The notes beneath the pieces are model-generated. The model ran no database searches and had not been told where the DNA came from. It saw nothing but the letters and a program-made list of their open reading frames with translations. Position numbers and translations under genes: made by a program. DNA of 11,873 nucleotides, from assembly GCA_902775835.1 (NCBI GenBank), contig CACYNZ010000089.1:1-11873 (forward strand). Direction: 5' to 3'. Origin of the DNA: an uncultured Eubacteriales bacterium. GTDB lineage: Bacteria > Bacillota_A > Clostridia > Christensenellales > Aristaeellaceae. Below are positions 1-6,763 of the stretch, in pieces. Position 1 is the first letter of the stretch. Every line of letters starts with the position of its first letter.

Positions 1-703
1 CAGGGAAGTGCGGCACAAGATGGATGACCATGGACTGGTGACGTATTCCATCGGCTCTCCGATCGGAAAGATCGATATTGTGAAGGACGATTTCCGCGCG
101 CATATGGATGTGCTCCGGCACACACTGGAAGTGGCGGACATACTTGGCGCGAAATATATCCGGATGTTTTCCTTCTATATCCCTGCCGGGGAAAAAGCGG
201 AGAACTACAGGAATCAGGTCATGGATCAGCTTCATGAGATGGCGGAAGCGGCCGACGGAAGCGGCATCCGGCTCTGCCACGAGAATGAAAAGGGTATTTA
301 TGGCGATCTGGCGCCGAGATGCCTGGAAATCCTCCGGGAAGTGCCTGAAATCGGAGGCATCTTTGATCCGGCCAACTTTGTCCAGAGCGGACAGGATACG
401 GCTGAGGCCTGGGAGCTTCTGAAGAATGACATTGTATACATGCATATCAAGGATGCGCTGCCGGACGGACGCGTGGTGCCTGCAGGAAAAGGCGCGGGGC
501 ATGTAAAGGAGATTGTCCGGGCGTATATGGAAAAGGGCGGAAACTGCTTTACCGTGGAGCCGCATCTGGCGACGTTCTCGGGTCTTGCCGGCCTTGAGCG
601 CGAAGGCGAGAAGAGTGTGGTGGGTGAGTACGTGTACCGCGACAATCAGGAAGCCTTTGATGTGGCCTGCGGGGCACTCAAGGATATACTGGAGACAATC
701 TGA
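1..703 (+). CDS. Sugar phosphate isomerase/epimerase, TIM barrel (5' end outside window)
   Basis: Xylose-isomerase-like TIM barrel (AP endonuclease 2 superfamily), a fold whose members isomerise, epimerise or cleave sugars with a divalent metal. The frame is open to the window edge, and a GTG at position 8 is unlikely to be the true start because about 50 residues of the usual N-terminal barrel would be missing. Counting from that GTG, the family signatures are in order: CHENEKGIYGD (about 90-100), FDPANF (119-124), YMHIKDA (144-150), VPAGKGAGHV (157-166) and FTVEPHL (181-187). The Glu, Asp, His and Glu in these motifs (92, 120, 146, 184) are the expected metal ligands by analogy. It is followed 14 bases later by a second isomerase of the same fold, so the two are co-transcribed. 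Exact substrate unknown. Probably cytoplasmic, since the visible part has no membrane segment. Confidence 0.85.
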   Translation, partial: REVRHKMDDHGLVTYSIGSPIGKIDIVKDDFRAHMDVLRHTLEVADILGAKYIRMFSFYIPAGEKAENYRNQVMDQLHEMAEAADGSGIRLCHENEKGIYGDLAPRCLEILREVPEIGGIFDPANFVQSGQDTAEAWELLKNDIVYMHIKDALPDGRVVPAGKGAGHVKEIVRAYMEKGGNCFTVEPHLATFSGLAGLEREGEKSVVGEYVYRDNQEAFDVACGALKDILETI

Positions 704-717
704 AGGGAGAAATCGCG

Positions 718-1467
718 ATGAGAATCGGAGCGCAGATGTACACGACCCGCGGAACCTGCCAGACGCTGGAAGGCCTGGCCGATACGCTGAAGAGAATTGC
801 GGATATCGGCTATGAGTATGTGCAGGTGTCCGGAACATGCCCTTATGAGGGACAGTGGATGAAGGATGAGCTTGCCAAAAACGGTCTCAAGTGCGTGCTG
901 ACGCATACGCCGGTTCCGAGACTCAGGGAGGATCTGGACCAGGTGATTGCAGATCATCATACCTTCGACTGCAGGAATGTGGGCCTCGGTTTCTGGGCCT
1001 TTGATGCAGCCAGGGACCAGACTTGGGAGCAGTTTGTGGAGATCTTCCCGGCTGTGGCGAAGAAGCTTCATGACAACGGTCTGTACTTCATGTATCACAA
1101 TCATGATCAGGAATTCAAAAAGCTTGACGGCAAGCTCGTCATTGAAAAGCTTATGGAACTGATGCCTGCCGATCAGATGGGCTTCACACTGGATACCTTC
1201 TGGGTGACCGCAGGCGGCGGCGATCCTGCCCAGTGGCTGGAAAAACTGGCCGGCCGGATCCCGTGCATTCATCTGAAGGATTTTGCCTACGGACGGAATA
1301 TGGCCGTGGTGGGCGAAGGCAATATCAATTTTGACCGAGTCTTTGAAAAGGCCGAGGCCGGCGGAACCCAGTATATGCTGGTGGAACAGGATGACTGCCA
1401 CGGCGAGGATCCCATCGACTGCCTGCGCCGCAGCTATCAATATCTCAGATCTCGCGGATTCAATTAA
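718..1467 (+). CDS. Sugar phosphate isomerase/epimerase, xylose-isomerase-like TIM barrel
   Basis: Complete protein of 249 residues, usual for the compact members of this superfamily. The start is the ATG at 718, with AAGGGAG at 703-709 eight bases upstream. Metal-site motifs of the family are visible: YHNHDQEF (126-133), TLDTFW (158-162 region), IHLKDF (184-189), VGEGNINF (198-205) and VEQDD (222-226). Likely ligands are His127 or His129, Asp159, His185 and Glu223; this assignment is by motif and not by alignment. It lies between another TIM-barrel isomerase and a Gfo/Idh/MocA oxidoreductase, 17 bases before the latter. Such sets are known to act on keto-sugar intermediates, in inositol catabolism for instance. 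It is clearly different in sequence from its upstream neighbour, so it is not a recent tandem duplicate. Substrate not assignable. Confidence 0.88.
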   Translation: MRIGAQMYTTRGTCQTLEGLADTLKRIADIGYEYVQVSGTCPYEGQWMKDELAKNGLKCVLTHTPVPRLREDLDQVIADHHTFDCRNVGLGFWAFDAARDQTWEQFVEIFPAVAKKLHDNGLYFMYHNHDQEFKKLDGKLVIEKLMELMPADQMGFTLDTFWVTAGGGDPAQWLEKLAGRIPCIHLKDFAYGRNMAVVGEGNINFDRVFEKAEAGGTQYMLVEQDDCHGEDPIDCLRRSYQYLRSRGFN

Positions 1468-1484
1468 TCAGGAGGAAGAAAACC

Positions 1485-2660
1485 ATGAGTGAAACGATCC
1501 GTCTTGGCATTATCGGCATTGGCAACATGGGCAGCGGGCACGCCGGCAATCTGATGTCCGGCAAATGTCCTGACTTCAAGCTGGTGGCAGTGGCCGACAT
1601 CAATCCTGACCGTCTCAAGTGGGCGAAGGAAAATCTTTCCCAGGATCTCGTATGCTTCGACAATGCGGAAGCCATGCTGGACTCCGGCCTTATCGATGCA
1701 TGCATGGTTTGCGTACCGCACTACGATCATCCCCGCTATGCCATGGAATGCATGAAACGGGGCATTCATGTGATGGTGGAAAAGCCTGCCGGTGTGTATA
1801 CCAAGCAGGTCCGCGAGATGAACGAGGAAGCCAAGAAGCATCCTGAAGTTGTGTTCGGCATGATGTTCAACCAGAGGACCAACTGCGTTTATCGCAAGAT
1901 GCGTGAGCTGGTTCAGTCCGGCAAGTATGGCCAGATCCGTCGTACCAACTGGCTGATCACCAACTGGTACCGTCCGCAGGCCTATTATGATTCCGGCGAC
2001 TGGCGTGCAACCTGGTCCGGCGAGGGCGGCGGCGTGCTTCTCAATCAGTGCCCGCACCAGCTTGACCTCTGGCAGTGGATCTGCGGCATGCCTGTGCGCG
2101 TGACAAGCCATATGAAGTTCGGCAAGTGGCACGATATTGAAGTGGAAGACGATGTGACCACCTATGTGGAATATCCCAATGGAGCCACGGGTGTGTTCAT
2201 CACCACCACCGGTGATCCGCACGGCTCCAACCGCTTCGAGGTGCAGATGGACAAGGCGCAGATCATTGTGGATCATGACAAGCTCACCCTGTTTGAACTG
2301 GACGTGGCGGAGCCGGAGTTCACCAAGACCAATGAAGTGCCCTTCGGCCACATTGAGGGCCACGAGGTTGAGGTGGAGACAGACGGCGAGAATCCTCAGC
2401 ATGTCGGTGTACTCAATGCCTGGGGCAACGCCATTCTCCGCGGCGGAAAGCTGGTGGCCGGCGGTGAGGAAGGCATCAATGGCCTTACCCTGTCCAATGC
2501 CATGCATCTGAGTGCTTTCCTGGGCCGCACGGTGGAACTGCCCATTGACGAAGACCTGTATTATGATGAGCTCATGAAGCGGGTAAAGACCTCGCGCCGC
2601 AAGACCAATGTGAAGGCGGTATATGCAGACACAAAGGATACCTACGGCGGAGCCAAGTAA
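1485..2660 (+). CDS. Gfo/Idh/MocA family NAD(P)-dependent oxidoreductase
   Basis: Cytoplasmic dehydrogenase of 391 residues. The N-terminal Rossmann fold carries GIGNMG (11-16) for the dinucleotide, followed by VAVADINPDR (35-44). EKPAG (99-103) holds the conserved lysine of the family. In the C-terminal alpha/beta domain the segment GGGVLLNQCPHQLD (181-194) supplies the likely catalytic His191 and Asp194. The family oxidises or reduces a sugar or cyclitol hydroxyl with NAD(P). The start is the ATG at 1485, with AGGAGG at 1470-1475 spaced nine bases away. It is the last gene of the operon and is followed by a terminator. Codon use is odd: by hand count its 19 arginines are 7 CGT and 9 CGC against 2 CGG and 1 AGG, whereas neighbouring genes favour CGG, which suggests high expression. 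Substrate not known. Confidence 0.93.
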   Translation: MSETIRLGIIGIGNMGSGHAGNLMSGKCPDFKLVAVADINPDRLKWAKENLSQDLVCFDNAEAMLDSGLIDACMVCVPHYDHPRYAMECMKRGIHVMVEKPAGVYTKQVREMNEEAKKHPEVVFGMMFNQRTNCVYRKMRELVQSGKYGQIRRTNWLITNWYRPQAYYDSGDWRATWSGEGGGVLLNQCPHQLDLWQWICGMPVRVTSHMKFGKWHDIEVEDDVTTYVEYPNGATGVFITTTGDPHGSNRFEVQMDKAQIIVDHDKLTLFELDVAEPEFTKTNEVPFGHIEGHEVEVETDGENPQHVGVLNAWGNAILRGGKLVAGGEEGINGLTLSNAMHLSAFLGRTVELPIDEDLYYDELMKRVKTSRRKTNVKAVYADTKDTYGGAK

Positions 2661-2671
2661 GAAGGAATTCC

Positions 2672-2698
2672 GGGACCGCGGACGCGGTCCCTTTTTTT
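2672..2698 (+). terminator. Rho-independent terminator of the isomerase/oxidoreductase operon
   Basis: A perfect 8-bp GC-rich stem, GGGACCGC (2672-2679) with GCGGTCCC (2684-2691), around a GGAC tetraloop, followed directly by seven T (2692-2698). It starts 11 bases after the stop codon of the oxidoreductase and separates that operon from the nuclease-like gene. Confidence 0.95.
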
Positions 2699-2776
2699 GA
2701 TGCTGCCCAGGACTTTGTCAAAACAGGATTGCAGATTTCTGCGGTTTCATGTAAAGTCACAGGGGAGGTGAAGGGC

Positions 2777-3418
2777 ATGCTGTATGATTCGGATATCCGG
2801 GAACCGCTGTATCTGTATCTGGAGGGACTCCTGGGCAAAATCCGGATTCTTGAGGAAAAGAACATGGGACGCTCCCGGGCGGATGCCGTGATGGTCATGC
2901 AGCGTGCACTGTGCGGCCTGGAAATCAAGAGTGATGCGGACAGCTACCAGCGCCTGTCCACGCAGGTGCGGGACTATGATCAGTATTTTGACTACAACTG
3001 CATTGTTGCGGGCAGGAGCCATCGGGAACATGTGGCGGAACATGTTCCGCCGAGCTGGGGGATTATCGTGGTCTCAGGCGAAAAGGAACATGTGTCTTTT
3101 GAAATCCAGCGGCCCATGCTGCTCAATCCGGGCCGGGACATGAAAAAGAAAATGAGTATTCTCTGGAGGCCGGAACTTCAGCAGCTGCTGGCTGTCAACC
3201 ATCTGCCGGCCTACCGGGAAAAAAGCAAGGTCTATGTGGCAGCCGTGCTTCTGGACCGGGTACCGCATCATATCCTGCAGCAGCAGATCTCGGATACGCT
3301 GTTTGAGCGGGATTACACCCTGATTGCCGCGCAGCTGGATGCCTATCGGAAGGACCACGGGAAAAGGCCGGCTGTACGTGTCAGACGCCGGGTGCGCAGA
3401 AGACGCAGGCGTGCTTGA
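2777..3418 (+). CDS. PD-(D/E)XK nuclease-like protein, sce7726/MmcB-like, with Arg-rich tail
   Basis: 213 residues from the ATG at 2777, chosen because AGGGGAGG (2761-2768) lies eight bases upstream; a TTG 48 bases earlier has no ribosome site. The pattern RADAVMV (35-41), then LEIKSDADS (48-56) and QVRDYDQYFD (63-72), is the Asp...Glu-x-Lys core of a restriction-endonuclease-like fold: Asp36, Glu49 and Lys51 are the expected catalytic residues and Gln63 a common helper. This layout recalls the sce7726 and MmcB DNA-repair-like families, named from motif memory. SWGIIVV (93-99) fits the last core strand. The C-terminal 16 residues hold eleven arginines, probably a nucleic-acid-binding tail. 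No signal peptide or membrane segment. It stands alone between two sugar operons. There is no convincing promoter; TTGTCA at 2715-2720 could be a -35 but lacks a good -10. Biological role unknown. Confidence 0.75.
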   Translation: MLYDSDIREPLYLYLEGLLGKIRILEEKNMGRSRADAVMVMQRALCGLEIKSDADSYQRLSTQVRDYDQYFDYNCIVAGRSHREHVAEHVPPSWGIIVVSGEKEHVSFEIQRPMLLNPGRDMKKKMSILWRPELQQLLAVNHLPAYREKSKVYVAAVLLDRVPHHILQQQISDTLFERDYTLIAAQLDAYRKDHGKRPAVRVRRRVRRRRRRA

Positions 3419-3443
3419 CAGCATATGGCCGGGAACGTATCAT
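3415..3443 (+). promoter_or_regulatory. Sigma-70-type promoter of the GH105 operon
   Basis: TTGACA (3415-3420), a perfect -35, is followed after 17 bases by TATCAT (3438-3443), a -10 with five of six consensus bases. The -35 box overlaps the stop codon (3416-3418) of the nuclease-like gene. Transcription would start near 3450, about 32 bases before the preferred start codon. There is no terminator between the nuclease gene and this operon, so read-through could add to expression. Confidence 0.8.
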
Positions 3444-3454
3444 GAAACCATGAT
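3439..3454. promoter_or_regulatory. Candidate operator palindrome over the -10 box
   Basis: ATCATG-AAAC-CATGAT is a perfect 6-bp inverted repeat with a 4-base centre. It overlaps the -10 hexamer and the expected transcription start of the promoter at 3415-3443, which is the classic place for repressor binding. No regulator gene is in the window, so the binding protein is unknown. It is not a good match to a catabolite (cre) site. Confidence 0.5.
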
Positions 3455-3466
3455 CTGGAATCAGAG

Positions 3467-3472
3467 AAAGGA
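3467..3472 (+). promoter_or_regulatory. Ribosome binding site deciding the GH105 start
   Basis: AAAGGA directly abuts an ATG at 3473 and stands nine bases before an in-frame ATG at 3482. Only the second spacing suits initiation, so the later ATG is preferred. The proteins differ by three residues. Confidence 0.6.
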
Positions 3473-3481
3473 ATGAACACT

Positions 3482-4594
3482 ATGGATCAGCAGAACAGGC
3501 GCCCGATCGATTATGCCGTAGAGGCATGCGAGACTATCATGAAGAAGTTTGACGCTCCGGACCTTCCGCCCAAGGCGAGATTCCATTATCATCAGGGTGT
3601 ATTTCTCTCCGGGGTGATGAAGACCTGGAAACTGACCGGCGATGACCGTTTCTTTGATTATGCCCGTGCCTGGGTGGATTCTCTGGTGGATGAAGATGGT
3701 GTGGTGCACAACAGCAATCCCGGAGAAATGGATGATATCCAGCCCGGCATTCTGCTGTATGACCTGTATGAGCGGACCGGTGAGGAAAAGTACCGGAAAG
3801 CGTTTTCCTATCTTGCCTCGCTGATCATCGATTTCCAGCGCAATCCTGAAGGCGGCTTCTTCCATAAGGACCGCTATCCGAACCAGATGTGGCTGGACGG
3901 GCTGTATATGGGCGGCCCGATCTGCGTGATGTACGGAAAGATGTTCCACCGTCCGCTGTGCTATGAAGTGGCTTCCTTCCAGGCTCTGCTGATGGAAGAA
4001 GTGACAAGGGACTGGGAAACCGGGCTGCTGTATCATGCCTATGATCAGTCCAGGAAAGCGCCCTGGTCGGATCCTGTGACCGGCAAGAGTCCGGAATTCT
4101 GGGGGCGAGCCATGGGATGGGTGCCGCTGGCACTGCTGGAAGAACTGACCTACATTCCCGAAGTGTTTGCACAGCGGGATGAGCTGATCCGCATGCTGAC
4201 GGACCTGCTCAAGGCGCTTGTGCCCTATCAGGATGATGAGAGCGGACTGTGGTATCAGGTGGTGAACCGGGTGGATGATCCCCGGAACTGGCTGGAAACC
4301 AGCTGCTCCTGCCTGTATACAGGCGGCATCGCAGGCGCAGTGCGGCGCGGATTCCTGGACAGGAGCTATCTGAAGTTTGCCCGCAAGGGATATGAAGGCA
4401 TCATCCGCCGGCTGGGTCATGATGAGAACGGCGTTCTGGTGGATAATGTGTGCGTCGGCACCGGTGTGGGTGACCTGGATCATTACTACGGCCGTCCCAC
4501 CAGCACCAATGATCTGCACGGCATGGGTGCTTTCATCCTTATGTGCATTGAAATGGAAGAACTTCTTCGGTGGGAGGAAGGAAAAACATGCTGA
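3482..4594 (+). CDS. Unsaturated uronyl/rhamnogalacturonyl hydrolase, GH88/GH105
   Basis: 370 residues, typical for this (alpha/alpha)6-barrel family (B. subtilis YteR/YesR type). These enzymes hydrate the double bond of the 4,5-unsaturated uronic acid left at the non-reducing end by polysaccharide lyases and so release it from oligosaccharides. Visible family blocks are MWLDGLYMGGP (136-146), YDQS..APWSDPVTG (187-201), SPEFWGRAMGW (203-213), SGLWYQV (254-260) and LETSCSCLY (271-279). Asp139 in MWLDGLYM is the likely general acid by analogy with YteR; this is not aligned. There is no signal peptide, so it acts in the cytoplasm on imported oligosaccharides, as usual for the family. First gene of the four-gene operon; its last seven bases overlap the next gene. 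GH88 versus GH105, and so pectin versus glycosaminoglycan substrate, cannot be settled by eye; GH105 is favoured. Confidence 0.92.
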   Translation: MDQQNRRPIDYAVEACETIMKKFDAPDLPPKARFHYHQGVFLSGVMKTWKLTGDDRFFDYARAWVDSLVDEDGVVHNSNPGEMDDIQPGILLYDLYERTGEEKYRKAFSYLASLIIDFQRNPEGGFFHKDRYPNQMWLDGLYMGGPICVMYGKMFHRPLCYEVASFQALLMEEVTRDWETGLLYHAYDQSRKAPWSDPVTGKSPEFWGRAMGWVPLALLEELTYIPEVFAQRDELIRMLTDLLKALVPYQDDESGLWYQVVNRVDDPRNWLETSCSCLYTGGIAGAVRRGFLDRSYLKFARKGYEGIIRRLGHDENGVLVDNVCVGTGVGDLDHYYGRPTSTNDLHGMGAFILMCIEMEELLRWEEGKTC

Positions 4595-5862
4595 AACTGG
4601 CTGTGATTGGCTGCGGAAACCGCGGCAGGGATACCTATGGCAGACTGCTTCTGTCCATGAAGGACCGGGTGCGGGTTGTGGCCATTGCCGAGCCGCGTGC
4701 GGACCGGAGAGAAGCCATGGCAAAGGAGCACGAAGTTCCGGCGGAGCGTGTGTTCTGTCTGGGAGAGGAACTGCTGGCGCAGGAAAAAATGGCGGACGCG
4801 GTGCTGGTCTGCACACAGGATCAGGATCACGTAACAGAAGCCGTGCGTGCCATGCGGCGCGGGTATGACGTGCTCATGGAAAAGCCCATTTCCGCTTCCC
4901 TGGAAGAACTGCACAGTCTTCTGCAGGTACAGAAGGAGACCGGGAAGCGTGTGGTGGTCTGCCATGTGCTGCGTTATACGCCCTTTTTCCGCAAACTCAA
5001 GGAAACCATTGACAGCGGTGTGCTCGGGGACATTATGACCGTACAGGCCATGGAAAACGTGGGCTGGTGGCACATGGCGCATTCCTATGTACGCGGGAAC
5101 TGGCGCAGGGAGGATGAGACGACGCCCATGATTCTGGCAAAATGCTGCCATGATCTGGACTATCTGGTCTGGCTCTGCAGCAGGCAGTGCGAACGGGTGT
5201 CTTCCTTCGGGAGCCTGACTCTGTTCCGGGAAGACCGGGCACCGGAAGGCGCAGCGCTGCGCTGTATGGACGGGTGCAGGGTGAAGGACGAGTGTCCCTA
5301 TGACTGTGAGAAGATTTACCTGGATTACCCGGTAACCGGATACAGGGCGGGCAACCGTGGATGGCCCCTGCATGTGCTCACCCTGGACATCAATGAGGAG
5401 AATATCCGTTCCGCGCTTCAGGAGGGCCCTTACGGCCGCTGCGTGTACCACTGTGACAATGATGTGGTGGATCATCAGATGGTGCAGATGGAAATGGAAG
5501 GCGGAGCGGTGCTGACGCTGAACATGACCGGGTGCACGGCCAAAACGGGCCGTACGCTTTCCATATGCGGAACCATGGGTGAAATCCGTGCGGATATGGA
5601 TGCGGAGATCATTGAGATCACACCGTTCGGAAAAAGCACGGAGATTGTGGACGTAACAAAGCTGGCGGATGACTTTTCCGGTCATGGCGGCGGAGACAAG
5701 GTAATGCTTGCGGCGTTCCTGGATCTGCTGGAAGGCCGGGGCGTGCATCCGGGACTGACCACGCTGGAAGCGTCAGTGGAAAGCCACCTGATCGGCATTG
5801 CAGCGGAAATGTCACGGAAAAACTGCGGGCAGGCCGTGGAGATCAGCAGCATCAGACAGTGA
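4588..5862 (+). CDS. Gfo/Idh/MocA oxidoreductase with a four-cysteine insertion
   Basis: 424 residues from the ATG at 4588, served by GGAGG (4573-4577) and AAGGA (4578-4582). An in-frame GTG at 4570 sits at the ribosome site and is rejected. It overlaps the GH105 gene by seven bases, suggesting translational coupling. N-terminal Rossmann fold with GCGNRG (8-13), EKP (98-100) with the conserved lysine, and CHVLRY (125-130). KCCHDLDYL (185-193) holds the likely catalytic His188 and Asp191. A longer-than-usual C-terminal domain contains CMDGC (226-230) and CPYDC (236-240), a C-x3-C-x5-C-x3-C pattern that may bind zinc or stabilise a loop. A conserved-looking GHGGGD is at 365-370. Presumably it oxidises or reduces a sugar released in this pathway, using NAD(P). 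Only distantly similar to the oxidoreductase at 1485-2660. Confidence 0.9.
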   Translation: MLKLAVIGCGNRGRDTYGRLLLSMKDRVRVVAIAEPRADRREAMAKEHEVPAERVFCLGEELLAQEKMADAVLVCTQDQDHVTEAVRAMRRGYDVLMEKPISASLEELHSLLQVQKETGKRVVVCHVLRYTPFFRKLKETIDSGVLGDIMTVQAMENVGWWHMAHSYVRGNWRREDETTPMILAKCCHDLDYLVWLCSRQCERVSSFGSLTLFREDRAPEGAALRCMDGCRVKDECPYDCEKIYLDYPVTGYRAGNRGWPLHVLTLDINEENIRSALQEGPYGRCVYHCDNDVVDHQMVQMEMEGGAVLTLNMTGCTAKTGRTLSICGTMGEIRADMDAEIIEITPFGKSTEIVDVTKLADDFSGHGGGDKVMLAAFLDLLEGRGVHPGLTTLEASVESHLIGIAAEMSRKNCGQAVEISSIRQ

Positions 5863-5863
5863 C

Positions 5864-5868
5864 GGAGG
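5864..5868 (+). promoter_or_regulatory. Ribosome binding site supporting a TTG start
   Basis: GGAGG lies seven bases before a TTG at 5876, just after the preceding stop codon. No ATG or GTG lies nearby in the right frame before the first membrane helix, so TTG is the best start of the transporter. Confidence 0.7.
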
Positions 5869-5875
5869 CCTAATC

Positions 5876-6763
5876 TTGCGGCAAAAAACTCATCTGCTTG
5901 CAGCCATGGTGCTGCTCGGGATCACAATCATTTGGGGCGCCGGCTTTTCGGCCACTCAGCTGGCCATGGATGCCGGTGCCCCGGTTTTATGGATTCTTAT
6001 GGTGCGGTTTCTGATTGGGACGGCATTTCTCTTCTGCGTCTTTCACAGGAGAATTCTGCGGACCGGGTTCAGAACAGTGCTCCGGGGATGCGGGGCTGGT
6101 GCGATGCTCATCGCCGCCTTCTGCTTTCAGACCCTGGGGCAGGCCAGAAGCTCTGTGTCCACCACATCCTTTCTGACATCCACCTATGTGGTGATGCTCC
6201 CGTTTTTCCAGTGGCTGTTCACGGGACAGCGCCCGAAGACGCGTGTATTCTTGCTCTGCATCATGACGCTGCTGGGTGTCCTGATGATTTCAGCGGGCGA
6301 GGATTTTTCCATCCGCATGGGCGCCGGGGAGTGGATTGTGCTCGCATGTGCTGTGCTGTACGGCCTGCATATTGTGTACCTCGGTACGGTGTGCCGGAAG
6401 GATGATCCGGTTCAGACCGCTTTCTGGCAGCTGCTGGCGGCGGGCATCGGATGTGCTCTGCTGATTGTTTCCGGAGGCGTTGGGATTTCATCAGAGGCTA
6501 TCCGGGGTATGCTCGTGCCCTGCCTGTTTCTGGGGATTCTGTCCACCGGTGTCTGTTATCTGGGGCAGAGCTGGGGGCAGACAAGAATGCCGCCTGCGCA
6601 GGCCAGTGTGATCATGTCCGCCGAAGGCATGTTCGGCATGATCTTTTCCCTGCTGCTGGGGCTGGAAAGCTTTCGCTGGCGGATGCTGGCCGGCGGGCTG
6701 CTGGTGACCCTTTCGGTGATTCTGGTAAGCCTGGCACCGCAGGAGGAAACGGAGAAATCATGA
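5876..6763 (+). CDS. DMT-superfamily transporter with two EamA domains
   Basis: Inner-membrane protein of 295 residues, normal for the ten-helix EamA family. Hydrophobic segments fill almost the whole chain in two halves, beginning with LLAAMVLLGITIIWGAGF, the typical first helix with its Trp-Gly motif. The second half opens near GAGEWIVLACAVLYGLHIV and ends with GGLLVTLSVILVSL. The ASVIMSAEGMFGMIFSLLLG segment matches the conserved 'ESvfa' helix near the end of the second EamA repeat. Start is TTG at 5876; the frame is open further upstream inside the oxidoreductase gene, but that extension reads as non-hydrophobic shadow. Family members export or import small metabolites such as amino acids, nucleosides or sugars; the substrate cannot be inferred. 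It begins 13 bases after the oxidoreductase and its stop overlaps the sirtuin start (ATGA). Confidence 0.9.
   Translation: MRQKTHLLAAMVLLGITIIWGAGFSATQLAMDAGAPVLWILMVRFLIGTAFLFCVFHRRILRTGFRTVLRGCGAGAMLIAAFCFQTLGQARSSVSTTSFLTSTYVVMLPFFQWLFTGQRPKTRVFLLCIMTLLGVLMISAGEDFSIRMGAGEWIVLACAVLYGLHIVYLGTVCRKDDPVQTAFWQLLAAGIGCALLIVSGGVGISSEAIRGMLVPCLFLGILSTGVCYLGQSWGQTRMPPAQASVIMSAEGMFGMIFSLLLGLESFRWRMLAGGLLVTLSVILVSLAPQEETEKS

Noticed and set aside
2729..2776. Earlier TTG start for the nuclease-like gene
   Set aside because: No ribosome site before it, while the ATG at 2777 has AGGGGAGG at good spacing.
3461..4816. Long open frame antisense to the GH105 gene (451 codons), with similar long antisense frames at 1464-2507 and 4486-5748
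   Set aside because: They mirror well-supported genes, have no ribosome site or family motif, and are low-complexity in His, Pro and Arg as expected for shadows in GC-rich DNA.
5798..5875. Earlier ATG for the transporter
   Set aside because: It would add 26 polar residues overlapping the oxidoreductase; the TTG at 5876 has a well-spaced GGAGG and starts just before the first helix.
6451..6759. Upstream extension of the sirtuin frame by 103 codons
   Set aside because: It lies inside the transporter gene in another frame, and the ATGA overlap with upstream ribosome sites gives a normal-length sirtuin.
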